The notes under the pieces were generated by a model. That model made no database searches. It was not told where the DNA came from and worked only from the letters and a program-made list of their open reading frames with translations. This document shows positions 23,724-36,231 of a DNA stretch of 64,000 nt, one piece after another. Positions within the stretch are counted from its first letter, which is position 1. Each line of letters starts with the position of its first letter. The stretch is from Polytrichum commune (taxonomy: Eukaryota; Streptophyta; Polytrichopsida; Polytrichales; Polytrichaceae): the NCBI GenBank assembly GCA_950295325.1, contig OX485809.1, positions 26,412,001 to 26,476,000 of the forward strand. Reading direction: 5' to 3'. Made by a program: the position numbers and the translations under genes.

Positions 23724-25103
23724 ATGGCTGCGAAAAGGAAGTCCGGGAAAGCCTCGAAGTTTGCTGACGATGCCCCGTGGAGAGCACCGCAGGGAGAGAA
23801 ACCTGTTCCGAGAATTTCCAAGGATGTGGCATTTCCCGTTCGCCAAGGTCCCAATTTCCAGTATGCCATGAGCATCATGAAGGTTTTCAAATTCGATAAC
23901 ATTTATTATTGTGTTATGTTGCAGGTTGTATTGTATAATCGATGATCTATCCAGTTGTTAGAGAGTTGAGATTGCAAGTAGAAGAGAAGAGATGTGTCGC
24001 CATATCCCAATTGTTGCATGGCGATGTGCAATTAGGTACTTATCAAGTATAGAGGATTTCACCTGTCCACACCTGGAACATATTCTTATGAGCCAGGTGA
24101 ATTCTTCCAGTTTACATCCACGGTCTTGCTTTGTGTCCAATTCCTCACAGAGTTTATTACACATATATCCTCTGAACACAATTGCAGTCATTGAAAGTAA
24201 TTTGGCATTGCCAAGCATACCAGAGTGAATCTGGACTATTGCAATGGGCTTCCCAGTTACCGTGGTGAGGGTGTTAGACAGTTACTGAATTGCCGTATGT
24301 GGTGGCAGCATCCAGATCCCATTGGGTATGGTCTTGCTAAGGAGGCGTATGTGGAGTCAGCCGGACCCGAATGCATTATTCCAGGGCAACGAAGGCCTAT
24401 TAGGGTTTTAGGGCTTCAGGTAAGACATCGTCCGTCAGCAAAGCATCCTATATCCGTAACTAGGATCTGCTCTTTGGTTTATTGTGCAAAATTTATACTG
24501 GATCTTGTGTCTGTTTCACCACTTTATTTTGCAGCCTTTATGCCTTGGGCGGGCCTTTCAAATAAAAATATTCTAACATCTGCACATGGAATCTGTGCAT
24601 TGGAAATGGTGTGGTTGGTTATGCAGCTATGGCCGTTCCCACATAAGAATGCCATCAGTTTTAAAGCTTTAGAGCCAATTGGTCGTGAGTTGAAGACTGT
24701 AGGCAAGGTGCATTTACTCCCTCTCCTTCACTCATCCACCTGCAATGCATTTGGCCATCGACTATGATAGTTTGTAGATATGTAGGGAGTGTCTCCTTCT
24801 CTATAGTGGGTGTTTCCACATGCTGAACGTGTGAATTTCTTTAAATTCCACATCCCCAAATGTTGGTAGAATCTGGCAGATCTCCTAGTGCTCATCATGT
24901 TGTAATACCGTTTATTGCACTCTAACAAGTACAACAAGTTGTCTAATTTGGTCTTCAGCCACATGTTAGCTGCAGAATGTTTATATGCACTTGATGGAAG
25001 AGCTTCTGAACTGATTGTATACGTGGTGGTTATATTTGGGGTGTGGAATCAGCTTCTGGACAAAGCATTTGACCTCATGCAGGCGCCTTTCAGTGAAAGG
25101 TAA
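23724..25103 (+). CDS. Small conserved plant protein of unknown function
   Basis: Four exons join in phase 0: 23724-23882, 24309-24419, 24627-24707 and 25053-25103 (TAA), giving 133 aa. The N-terminus is basic (AAKRKSGKASK). It is followed by PWRAPQGEKPVPRISK, the exon 2 segment HPDPIGYGLAKEA with ESAGPECIIPGQ, and EPIGRELKTVGK leading into a short helical C-terminus (LLDKAFDLMQ). The pattern agrees with a small plant protein I remember as uncharacterised; I can give neither name nor function. There is no signal peptide or membrane segment. The first donor (AAG/GTTTTC) is weak; the others are standard. An upstream pyrimidine-rich tract at 23290-23370 and a telo-box-like CTAGGGTTTT at 23553 suggest the transcript starts near 23250. 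Confidence 0.8.
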
Positions 25104-26983
25104 CTCTGTATGGAGGTTTTGTTTGTATCTACACAAATCCACTTGGACTATGATGATGAAGAACTTCAAAGTTTTAGTTTCAAGAGGATTGTAAAAAGTA
25201 AACTGCTGATATCATGAGCTTTAGTGTAGGATAAAATTAGTGTGCCCAAAAGGGTTTGTTTGAGCAATTTCAATTGAATTGGTGTTGCATTCACATCATT
25301 TGAATCTGAAGTCATGGTTATACATGATCTTGCACAAAATATGAAAAGTCAACTGTGGAAGCGATCATTGTGCCAAAAAGTTTCAGAACTTAGTTAGCAT
25401 TTGAAGACTTCTATTTGAAGACAACACATACCTTCTATTTGCTGCAGCACATGCCTTCTAGTTGCAACTTGTAAACCTTCAGCTGCCTTGCAACTCAATA
25501 ACTTACCACCATGCTAATTGCGGAATCGTGCTAATTGCATAAACTACGTGGTTCGCAAAAGTAAGCATGCGTATGCCTCCAAGGTGAGGGAATTCCTGCA
25601 TCTTAGCCCCCCTTCCTCCCTTGATTTGATTGATATTGAAGGGTACAAAAAACAAGATCTGACCTATGAGATCCTAGGAAAACAGTAGGTTTAGAGGTTA
25701 TTCCAGACTCTTGGATTTTTTTACAATTAGGTTGTGTCCAGTATGTATGATATGTTTTAATACCCAGCAAACAATTGGATAGGTACTCTTAAAAAGAAAA
25801 GAAAATCGCAGATTGATATGCATCTCAGCTGCATACCAACTAATTTACCTCCATTACATTGTACGTCTTTTGCTCCAGAGGCACCATCGTCCAGGAAACT
25901 AATCAGAGGTCACCAGAGCCTGTGTTGGAAAACTTGCAACTATACACCCACAAGAGCAGAGCTAGACACAAATTACGATACTACATGTGGGCCACTCTAG
26001 TTTGAATTGGTGATTACTGGGTATCACACAAATAGTTTGCAGAACCTTAAACCATTGTTTGTATGAAGATAAGAGGGAATTATTGCATACAAGCATAGCC
26101 CACATTGAGGACCAAATGCTGTTTGTAAATGATTTGGCAACAAGATTAGCTTCAAAGACTCTGAACTAGTCTAGTGTGACACAACTATGATGAATTAAGC
26201 CCAAACCTACAGAGGAAACGTGTATTTTTCAAGCATGGCTCATGAATGACATGTATTTTATTAAATCCATGATATGATGTCCAATACCTTTTTGCCCAGT
26301 CTTATATTGTATCAGCAGGGATTCAACAAAGAGGTATTGACCAACTTCATACAGAAAATTTCCATTCTGGAAGCCTGTATTTTCTTCACAACCATGTTTC
26401 CCATATTGAACTGTGCCAAAGACTGCTTCTAATTCCACTGGGAAGCTCAGGACATCCATACCTAATCCAACTTCAGAGATCACATTTGCTTATTCAAAGG
26501 CTCACTAAATTGACGTGTGTGTTTGTACATGCATTGCTGGGGTTTAAAGAACACTGGGAAAGACATGTGATCGTGATTGTGTAGAGCTAATGTCCCAGAT
26601 AGAATTTGTATGATTTCCACTTCCAAGTGTGTTGATGTATGAGAGTTGGGATATGTTTAGGCTGTAATTAGATGTCTAACAAATTGTTCCTATATCCACA
26701 GAATTGTTTCATACGAACAACACCAAGCTAATATATCCTGTAGAGTGATGCTAACTTGGATATCGATGAACCCCTCCCTGTATACCCACATTCTCAACAC
26801 GCTATTATATATAACCAGAGGAAAACGTAATTTTTTTCCTTATGTCCTGTGGCATCAAGTCAGCAGCACTTCCTGATTTTCCAATTGTCAAAATCTGAGT
26901 GTTATGATGAAACATGCAAGAAAATCTTGTTGATAGACTTGTCAACCTTGTATACCTGAAGTCTGGATGGACCTAAATGTAAG
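25104..26983. other. Intergenic space between the 133-aa gene and SPC22
   Basis: Contains the 3' ends of two convergent genes. The minus-strand frame at 26229-26483 and the plus-strand frame at 25818-26000 have no recognisable domain and no splice partner. Confidence 0.4.
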
Positions 26984-28746
26984 CTAAGAATAATGTTGAG
27001 GTAGCTGAAACCCTGGCACAACAACTTTGTTTGTGAGGAAAACCCCACTGATGGGCATAACATTCCAGTACATAGTTAAATTGAACTCACGCCCTTGCAA
27101 GTCTTTACCCTGCAGACATTTAGAACCAACATATCAGTTCTACTATACTAGTGAATTCTCCCAAACAATGGTATTCATCAAGTATACCAAATATAGACTG
27201 AACGCAATTCAAGACGTTTGAAGACATAATATGCGTGCACAATGTAAGCTTACTTGGAAGGGGTAAGTGAAAGGTCCATCACGTTTCATCCTTCTGATGA
27301 GTTTTGCAATAACTTCTTCTTGAATTTTGGTGTCCTCTTTCCGCTCAATGATAGTGTCCCACAAAGACACCTGCCAATAAAGACCACATTGGAGATCAGA
27401 ACCCAATGCTTTCGCTTGCATTCTCAGGCTTACAAGCAAAATCTATGATGCGCCAAGCTTGCCTAGAAGAAAAAGCCAGCACAGTAATTCTGGCAAACCT
27501 GATTAAAGGCCGTCTCTGGGGTTGAGTATTCAGCTGCTACAAACACAAAAAGCTGCCAAGGAAGTGGATATCCAGTCAAGGGACGATGTGAAACTCAAAC
27601 CCAACACCTGAAGAGCACATGCTTGTATTGACAAATACACATACAATGCAATGACTGTCAGACAATATGTGCTTCAACAAGCTAACACAATACTTTTATT
27701 ATATCCTTGATAATAGTAGCACATAACTAAAGGCCCAACCCTTCATTACATCCACCAGCAAAGACCTGTTCATATTTATAAGGACTCCAACTTCGTTGAG
27801 TTTCATAATCATATTTGGATCCACAAATCATTCATAGCTGCAAAAATCAGCATTAGGTAAATCTTTCATTCCTCCAAAAGATGTTGCACACAATATCCCA
27901 AGTGATGACTTGCTGTAAACACCTAGTACTGCAAGGGATAGCAAAGTACCTGTTTAGTGTTCCAAGTAAACACAGAATCTAAGTCCGCCGTGATGTTCAG
28001 TCTCAGCGTCACCTGAATCAAATATTCGGAAATTCAACCCGGAACAAGAAAAAAGGTGTCCAAATACTGCGACACGTAAAACCACATATATAGACAAATG
28101 CTTTAAAGTGTGAATGCTGAATGGGAAAGGGCTTAAATCTCTAAGCTAGGTATCTTTGATAGCATCAAAACTCTAGAAGCTTTACAAACCAACATAAATG
28201 AGACTCAGGATTACTATTTATGACTCAGAGAGAAATCTACCTTGTCCTCTCCATTCCTTAGTCTCTCTAGTGGACCCATTTTCAACACCTGCAACAACGA
28301 TTGCCAACGTGAAAAGTGTCAATCACCATGTATGTTTCATCAAAAATCATAAACTCGAAGCTCATTGAGTGCAAATTAGGTCAACTGATAGGACACTCCT
28401 TCCATCTCTGCAATTTACACGAATAGAAAGATAGCAGCAGGTCTTGCCTCCAGCCTCAACCATTGGATCTAAAACCCTAAAGAATTGCTCCAAACCTTGC
28501 TACAAGCACAGGAAACAGAATAGAAGGCAAAAAAACAAAAAGGAAGATGAAACCTATCCCTACACAATCTCTCATAAGGAATCAACAACACGAGGTTACG
28601 GGGGGAAAAGGAGAGCATGCCTGCAAATCCACATAGGGTGTTGAGCGATGCAGAGTATCGGTAAACGAGGCCACCGCACACAGGGCAGCCAACACTGTGA
28701 CGCCCAATGTGAGGACTGTGTTCAGTCTTAACGACCACGAATACAT
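26984..28746 (-). CDS. SPC22: Signal peptidase complex subunit 3 (SPC22/23 kDa subunit)
   Basis: A non-catalytic ER-membrane subunit of signal peptidase, needed for cleaving secretory signal sequences. Six exons join in phase 0: 28746-28621, 28288-28241, 28012-27950, 27552-27499, 27370-27254 and 27109-26984 (TAG), giving 177 aa. A single N-terminal membrane segment lies at residues 8-27. It is followed by a lumenal domain with RLNITADLDSVFTWNTKQ, LFVFVAAEYSTP, NQVSLWDTII and the C-terminal REFNLTMYWNVMPISG. Two oddities: intron 1 starts with GC (CAG/GCATGC) rather than GT, and the exon 5 segment after WDTII (about residues 108-136) does not resemble the usual KYRFIDQ region and is about ten residues longer. 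The reading frame is intact throughout, so it is probably functional. Confidence 0.9.
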
Positions 28747-29062
28747 ATTTGCAGGCCACCGATGATTGCCCTCACCTCTCTTTAAGTTAAAACCTCTTTC
28801 CTTGAGCGAGTGGTGAAAGAGCAGGAACGGAAATGATCCCCAAAGAGAGAGCCTCGCCCGGCGAAGAAGAAGAAAAAGAGAAGATGCGCAAATTAGGTCA
28901 AGAGTCAGAGTTTGGTTGCTTTCGTCATTTCTCTCTCAACTGGCCGGGACTGCACACTGAAACATTAACTTACTAAATGCCACAGCAAGCTTCAGAGGAA
29001 CGAGCGAGAGCCAGAGCCGAATCTACTAAGCTACGAAAGAGGAGTAGGCATTATGTAAGGGA
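28747..29062. promoter_or_regulatory. SPC22 promoter and 5' UTR region
   Basis: Lies directly upstream of the SPC22 ATG on the minus strand. It is rich in CTTTT/CTCTTT pyrimidine tracts on that strand, as in many plant 5' UTRs. No clear TATA box was identified. Confidence 0.35.
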
Positions 29063-29325
29063 ATTGTTAAATCTCCCTCCTTGTTGTCACATTTCCCTCC
29101 CATATATCACGGATTTTGACATTATATACCCCACCAAAGAATTCAAACCATGTGCTCACACACATTACATTATCATTGTTGCCATTATTGTCAATGTTCT
29201 TTGTGTTATTCCATAATGTTACATGCTATGCTAATTCTTTATTATCACACATCCGTGTTAACCTTATAGACCTCCTTGATATCATGTGCACTTTGGTTGC
29301 TACAATTGTGATATTAGGGAGGTCA
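29063..29325. repeat. Dispersed repeat, partner of 21725-21975
   Basis: Parallel to the earlier copy over about 260 bp with scattered substitutions and indels. It lies immediately upstream of the SPC22 promoter. Confidence 0.7.
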
Positions 29326-29671
29326 GGTTGTAGTTTGTTAAAGTGATCACACAGTTGCGTCGTGTGGTCACATGATCTCTCAAGTTTTGATTTCTCATGC
29401 CACAACAAAGAGATATAAGTTTAAATCAATGAACTGGCCAACTTGGATGACAAGTCAAAGCCTAGTTGGCACCTTACATATTGATAGTGCTTATTTTCAC
29501 TAGTGTGTGGTTGATACAATAATCCACTCTCTTGAATGGTTATGTTTTCCAATTTGGGTCCACTTGGACGTAACTTAGCATATTAAACACACTATTAGAG
29601 GAGATGGTATGAGATTAAGGCCGTAGCCACTTACTCGTTATGGTTTTTCTAAATAAATAAATAAATAAATT

Positions 29672-30412
29672 TGGAAGCAAATGAGTTTTGTCATTGCCTC
29701 AAAGAATACAGTTACAACCATGAAACCGGAATCCGTGGTGACGAGTCGTGCTCATGTGGAGGCGCCAATTTCTAAATGGAATTTGGTAAGCCAAGGTAAA
29801 AGAATTTTGGCCTTCACACGTGCCTAACTTCGAGGAGCTTGGTTTCAAGGTCAGTCCCTCTTTTATTGGGTATGTATGTCCATTTTCAACTCCGAACCAA
29901 GATGACAGTTTTGCAATGCTAAAAAAACCTTTGTTTCTTATTGGAGTTGGAAACAAACGGTTTTAAACCCCCAAGAAAGGGACCGACTTTGAAACCAAAC
30001 TCCTCTAAGTCAAGCACGTGTGAAGGCCGGAATTATTTTACCTTGGGTTATCAAATTTTGTTTTGAAACTGAAGTTTTCAAACTTATATGGCCTCCTCTT
30101 CACACTAAAAGATTATCAATGTAGTTGCAAGAACATACATGGGAAAAGAGAGAGAATATATTGAGCTAATAAAGAGGGCTTGTAATTGATTGGATACGTT
30201 TCCCCAAATAATAACTCACTTCTCTTAACTTAAGATATTGAACATGCAATTAAATTAACACAAGATGGTTAACAAATCCAAATCAAGATCATAGCCGTTT
30301 CCTTGTTTTCTAGAATCTATAATTTGTTGCAAGAAAACGAGTTCATCGTTGCATTAAAGAACACAATCACAACTAGGACATTAGACCCATGTCGATGAGC
30401 CATGTTCTCAAA
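29672..30412. repeat. Foldback structure bounded by an 85-bp direct repeat
   Basis: Imperfect inverted arms at 29781-29871 and 29968-30057 share AGCACGTGTGAAGGCC-type and TTGAAACCAARCTCCTC-type segments. The outer flanks 29672-29757 and 30328-30412 are a direct repeat (around GTTGCATTAAAGAACACAATCACAAC). This resembles a small foldback or terminal-repeat element, decayed; no target duplication could be fixed. Confidence 0.6.
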
Positions 30413-31713
30413 AGGGGACTAGGCCAAAGACTCGACCAAGGGATAAAAGTAACAAAAAGAGCCAAAGTATCAAGTAGCCAAGTCAATGCACACCCACCAA
30501 GTAGCCCACATACGGGCTCCAAGGGGTTGCGTACCAATCGAACCACCTAGTGCCCAACACCTCGGTCATGTCAACTATTACTAGCGGTTGATTGGAGATC
30601 CCATCAGGGGTCAGCGTTTCTTCTCTCCTCGGTTGATTGGAGTAGCCAACTCCCATTTGCAAACCCCAATTGACTCCCCGAAAGTATTAAAGTTTTTTAC
30701 AATAGTAATTTCTAATACACGTGAAAAATTTAGTACAAATACATGAGTCCATTTTTGGCATATCTAGAGTACATATATATATTTATTTATTTTCTTATCG
30801 TTTGTAAGAGGTTTGATTTCATAGTCATTCACACATGTCATTTAGGTTTCCAATGATCAGTCTACACCTTGGGCATCAAGTGAATCTAGTCTCTTTCAAT
30901 CGTAAGTCCATTTGTTGCCAACACCATTATAATACCATCAAGATACTCGGGAAGGATCCCCTATCCTTGGGATACTCGGTCCTCGTCTGCACCCAACATC
31001 AAATTCCCACTAACATTCATCCACAATATCCGTTAGTTTTTCCATTATAACCCCTCACATCCAATATTTATCATCCATTTGTCATCCACACCCCAAAATT
31101 TGAAATAATTGTCCTCAAAATAAACCATAAGTTATTACTTTTCAAGGAGATCCTTTTGAGGCCTCAACCCATATACCTATATTTTTTTTCTTTTACGTAA
31201 TTTTGTATGGTCTAAGCATATTTGGTGCATCACTATCCCAATAAATAACCCCCTCTTATGCACTCACATATGGTTCCACAAGCTTTAAAGGGTGCACACT
31301 CTAGGATATGATACTACTACATATCCATTCTACACTAACTTTGAAACGTGCCAAATATTGGCTTGGAAATATAAACTTATTTTGTGCCTAGAGTAACAAA
31401 AGGAAAGTAAAATAGTGAGGCCTTGGTTACAAAGGGGACAATAAAACATGATCCGATCCAACATGAAGTTGTTATGCATGCACAAATGGATTAACGAAAC
31501 TATGTAATCATATAATTTTACCATAATGTTTATTATCTGACATAAATATATAATAAATATAATAAGAATATAAATCATAGTAGATATTTTATGTTCTAAG
31601 TTTGATTTTTCTTTTGTGATAGATAATACTCAATTCTTAAAAAGAATCTGATTTTATAAGGATTTATAGTTGAGGTTACCATTTTTGAAAGTAGATGACT
31701 CACCTAGGATGTG
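30413..31713. other. Intergenic, AT-rich
   Basis: No gene recognised. It contains a relative of the 3600-3810 repeat at about 30720-30910. The rest shows no structure I can support. Confidence 0.4.
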
Positions 31714-31716
31714 TTA

Positions 31717-32220
31717 GGGCCACTTCACACATGAGACTAGGAGCCCGTGACCATTACACTTCAAGCACTCTCATTGGTGGAAAAGGCGGAGCCGGTCCAA
31801 GTTCGCTTCACACTAAGCTTGAGGGATGAATGGAGTATATATGTGAATGCAAGATGGATGTAAAAGTTTACATGGATTCCGACATGGCATCGAATGGATC
31901 ATGCTTCATGGTAACTTGGACTATTTCCAAAAATCACCTCGTGGAGGTAGGCCTAACACAAAAGTAGGAGACAATGGCACTCTGAACGCTCACAACCATT
32001 GATTTATTCTATTTTATCATGTGTAGGACCCGCGTGAATAAAAATCCATTGAAATAACGTTTGGTTGAGGGCCCGGTCTCATATGACTTCACACTGCACT
32101 TGAGGGTCCGTGACCACACTACATGATGTTGGAGGGTGTCTTGAGAGGGCCTTTGGACACTTTTTTTAAGGCTCTCACAATTTCATGGTCACGGCTCTTG
32201 GCTCGTGTGTGAAGTGGCCC
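31717..32220. mobile_element. PIF/Harbinger-like MITE H1, complete reference copy (504 bp)
   Basis: TIRs begin GGGCCACTTCACACA and extend, with interruptions, to about 50 bp (GGCTCTTGGCTCG/GTGACC blocks). The target duplication is TTA on both sides (31714-31716, 32221-32223). It has no coding capacity. This copy defines the family length against which H2 to H5 can be compared. Confidence 0.9.
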
Positions 32221-32223
32221 TTA

Positions 32224-35200
32224 GTTATCAGGCTCTAAGTTCTTCACTATATTATTCCATATTTCTTACACGTGAACTTAAGTATTGGTCACACTTCTTA
32301 ATCACTTACAAAACCTCTAAGCATGGATGCAAATAATTGTATCATATCTGGAATTGTAGACCATGCAATTCAATCTTAACACTTGTCTCAACCCTGCTGC
32401 GGATCCAATCCCTACAATGTCACGTAGACATTTATTTTGTTGGCCATGCTCTCACTTGCGTTTCCATTACACATTGGGTCAAAATGATTTGAAGTTGTTT
32501 GATGTTTGTGCCTATGACAAGTGATATTTGTAATTCTCAAAGACTTTCATATTGAAATGTCCATCATATTATATCACTTTTAATTTTGTGAATACATATG
32601 CTACACTACCATCATGCACTACCTTACAAAATGTCTAGGGTTTGGCTGCTCTTTTTTGTGTGCCATTGCACGTCCCACACATAGTAAGTGCTCTTTGAAG
32701 ACACCTAAAAATCCTTGCCCTTTGGCTTTCTAGGAGTTGGGCAACATACAATTTTGCCTTGCCTTGCCTTGCCCACAGTCCACCGATTGAAGAGTAGGCA
32801 CTAAGCTACCCCTACCCTATGCCCACACGGGTATGGACAAGAGACAATGAACAAACATCGCATATCAATGTGATTAAAAGACGATGGCATTTTTTTCCTG
32901 GGTGACACAAAATTAACTATTTGACCAATACATTTGTAACTTGTTAAATAAAAAAGAAAAAGTGAAGTTCTTATTTTAAAAATAATTTAGTATCGGCTAT
33001 TGTACTATGTGAAGGACTCATGTTTAGAATTCAAATTGTTCAATCAACTAGCTCACGCTCAAATAAGTTATTGTATGAAGTTCATTGTTCAGTACATTGC
33101 TTATCCTATTTAGTGAGTGTGGTGCTAATTCCATAATACACACTACTTTCCAAGTCTTAAAATTAGTGAGGGTTGAACTTTTTACCGAGTGATACTAAAT
33201 TCATAAATACATGCTCATTTACCCCCCTCCCCCCCCCCTTACGATATAATTCAAGAAAATTAGTGCATCCTCTAAGGTGTTTGTAGAATGATTAAAAAAA
33301 AATATATATATATGCAAACACATGTTTGTTAACATAACATTAGTTCAACCCTATTGTTAAATTATGTTTTTGTATTTAACATCTATAGGGACCTCCATTG
33401 TCTTGCTCCTATGGGAAGAAACTTAGATATTAGGAAGAAACTGACGCCGGTATGAATAACATGAATATTGTGAACAATGCTGATACTTTCAATGAAATTT
33501 ACTGCCGGAATGCTCAATGTCGGTACATCCAATGTATAGTGTTAGGATGAACAATGTTTCATACATCTTCTGAAACCCTAGATCTTTTGGTAACATTAGT
33601 TTCGTAACGCAAAGAAATTTAATATCACCTTCACCAATTTCCAACATGCATTACTATTCCACCCTCGCTAAATGAGATAATTAGCGTAGTAATAAGTGAC
33701 TGGTAATTAAGTTGGCTCTAACTTTACCGTGCACATTTTCCATGAGGGCCAGGGCCTTTTCACAGTACAACGGGAGTACGGTTACAGAGTTATTGGATCA
33801 CGTCCAATTTGTCACAAAAGCTCCAAATAATGAAGACCGCACTAAAAAAAGAATAAATATACATATAGCTCCTTAACATCAGGATTACTGAACCAAAATA
33901 TCGTGAGAAGATCCCCTTAACCATGAGTGCACGGGGGCACTCTTATGTGAGAGTTGGAACCAAGTTTGTTGGGGGACTCTTATTAAAACCCCATATATAC
34001 AAAGCACAATCTTGTGGCCAAAAACAAGACTTAGACAAATATAAATCATGGGCCTCATAATAGTCGCATGTACTATACGGAAATTTTCAACTCTTAGAGT
34101 ACATTGTCTATGCTATGTACTATACAAGATTCAAACGATCGGGAATAAAAACATGTAATTTTCTTCTTCTTCTATACATGCATTTAATTCACAAGTTTTA
34201 TTCATATAGTAGTTATTGAAGTATGACATGGAACTAGGATGATGACTATAATCTACTCCATGGAGGATCGATCACATATGAATTGTTAGGGGGCTTATTG
34301 AGGTACATTGGAATGGACTAAACTCCTAGTAGGCTTGTGAGAGACCTTGGGGGGTATAAGGGCACACATACCTCTCCTTACAAAATTGTACTTCCCTTAT
34401 ATGTGATTTCTCAAAACTAGATGGAACACCAACTATTCCATAATAATGTATATTTATATAACCAACTTGTACCCTCGGTGCCCTGCCCCCCCCCCCTTGC
34501 ACGTTGGTGGTCTAACCCTCCAAACAACGATAATACTTTGCTTATTACCATTGACATACATTACTCAGTTGATGGATTGTGTCAGCTACATTGACTTCAT
34601 ATTCAATTTTAAGCATTGGGATTCCGACATTCACAGATTTTATTCTCGAATCTAATGCGGGGCCCATGAATATGCAAGAATGTTATGAAGACCCAAAACA
34701 ATTATTAGCATTAAAAAAGTACAAGTTCCATTTTTTAAAATAATTTTGTTTAAATCGCCATTAAATTACTACAAACAATCATAGAAACCGGATGGAATTG
34801 CCAAATTGTGGATGCATGTGATACATCATGATTCTGGATCAACGAATATATAAATGTATTGCCACCTATAATTTGGTTTCATCACTTCAATGATTGTGAG
34901 TCACGAGTTCTTTAATCTTGTGATTCTAAAATGAAGTAAAAGAGTTTAAAAATCGACGCGGCCCTTGAAATTCAACCATGACCGCCCCTAATTCCTGCCT
35001 GCCTGCCTGCCTGCCTGAACAAGACAACAAACCCTGGATTCATGGCTTGGGCCTCAAATTGATCCAATGACTGCGAACCAAGTCCAAAGACCAAGAGCTC
35101 AATCATGGCTGCTCCTCCTCCCAGTAGTAACATAACATAAAGGTCTTATTAGTGTAAGTTAAGCCTGCAATCTGTGATGTTTTCCACATGTCGAGTGGAT

Positions 35201-35262
35201 TCAAGCAGGCTCGCAATCATTCTCCACGTTTACCATGACTCTCTGCCGACCTCTGGAACTGT
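32224..35262. other. Intergenic, AT-rich, simple repeats only
   Basis: No gene recognised. Holds poly-C tracts (about 33222-33238 and 34487-34497), a (CCTG)n microsatellite at about 34997-35020, and a relative of the 20.2-kb dispersed repeat at 33390-33500. Confidence 0.45.
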
Positions 35263-35267
35263 AAGTA

Positions 35268-35693
35268 CTAAGGTAGAAATACCATAACCTGTGAAAATAA
35301 GATGATTCACATTGAAGATCTGGTCTAACAATCATGAGATAATTTTCCAAGATAGACGAGAAGGATTCATGAAGAATGCAAGTTGTTTCTTATTTTCCTG
35401 CCCTATACAAAAAATGCTACAATTTTTCAAAGCGGAAAGTTGTCCAACCCCCTGCTCGTTCACTAAATTCTCCCTACACCAAACACGGTAATCCGCATTT
35501 CCATACAGAACATCGCCTAAATCAATTACCTCATGAGTACATTAACACTCGACCCCCATTGGCTACACTAGGTGTACACGCATTGAAGTTGTCGTTGAGC
35601 CATGATCCGTTTTAGAAATGGCACTTCACCATTATGACGGCGGTCTAGTGCACGGCTAGAGGGTGGTTAACGGGTTATGATATTTCTACCTTA
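35268..35693. mobile_element. Candidate small TIR element (about 426 bp)
   Basis: The segment TAAGGTAGAAATACCATAACC at 35268 recurs as its near-exact reverse complement ending at 35693. The interior holds no domain-bearing frame. The target duplication is not clear, so the call rests on the inverted ends alone. Confidence 0.5.
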
Positions 35694-35751
35694 ACTTAAG
35701 TAGTAACGTAGATCATTGGCAGCATTTCGGAGAGCACACAAAGTTGAATCA

Positions 35752-36231
35752 GGGTCACTTCGCACACAAGACTGAGAGCCCGTGACCATTACACTTCAAG
35801 CACTCTCATTGGTGGAGGAGCCGGAGCCGGTCCAAGCTCGCTACTTCACGCTACGCTTGAGGGACCAATGGGGTTTATATATGTGAATGCAAGGTGGATG
35901 TGAAATCTACATGGATTCGTGGTCACTCGGCTTGTTTTCAAAAGCCACCTCTTGGAGGTCGGCCTAACACAAAACCGGGAGACCAAGGCACTCTGAACGC
36001 TCACAACCGTTGATTTATTCTATTTTATCATGTGTGAGGACCCGCGTGAATAGAAATCCATTGAAATAGCGTTTGGTTGAGGGCCCAAGTCACACATGCT
36101 GCACACTACAGTTGAGGGTTTGTGACCACACTACATGATTTTGGAGGTGTGTTGGAACGGCCTCTGGACACTTTCTTTTGGGCTCTCACAATTTGTTGGT
36201 CACGGCTCTTGGCTCGTGTGTGAAGTGGCCC
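35752..36231. mobile_element. PIF/Harbinger-like MITE H2 (480 bp)
   Basis: Starts GGGTCACTTCGCACACAAG and ends GTGTGAAGTGGCCC in the same orientation as H1, with parallel sequence throughout and a small deletion. The left flank is TCA and the right flank TAA. The right end abuts directly on the inverted partner H3, forming a head-to-head pair. Confidence 0.85.

Noticed and set aside
26229-26483. 84-codon minus-strand frame downstream of SPC22
   Set aside because: SPC22 ends in frame at 26984 with a complete C-terminus, so this is not an extra exon; no domain.
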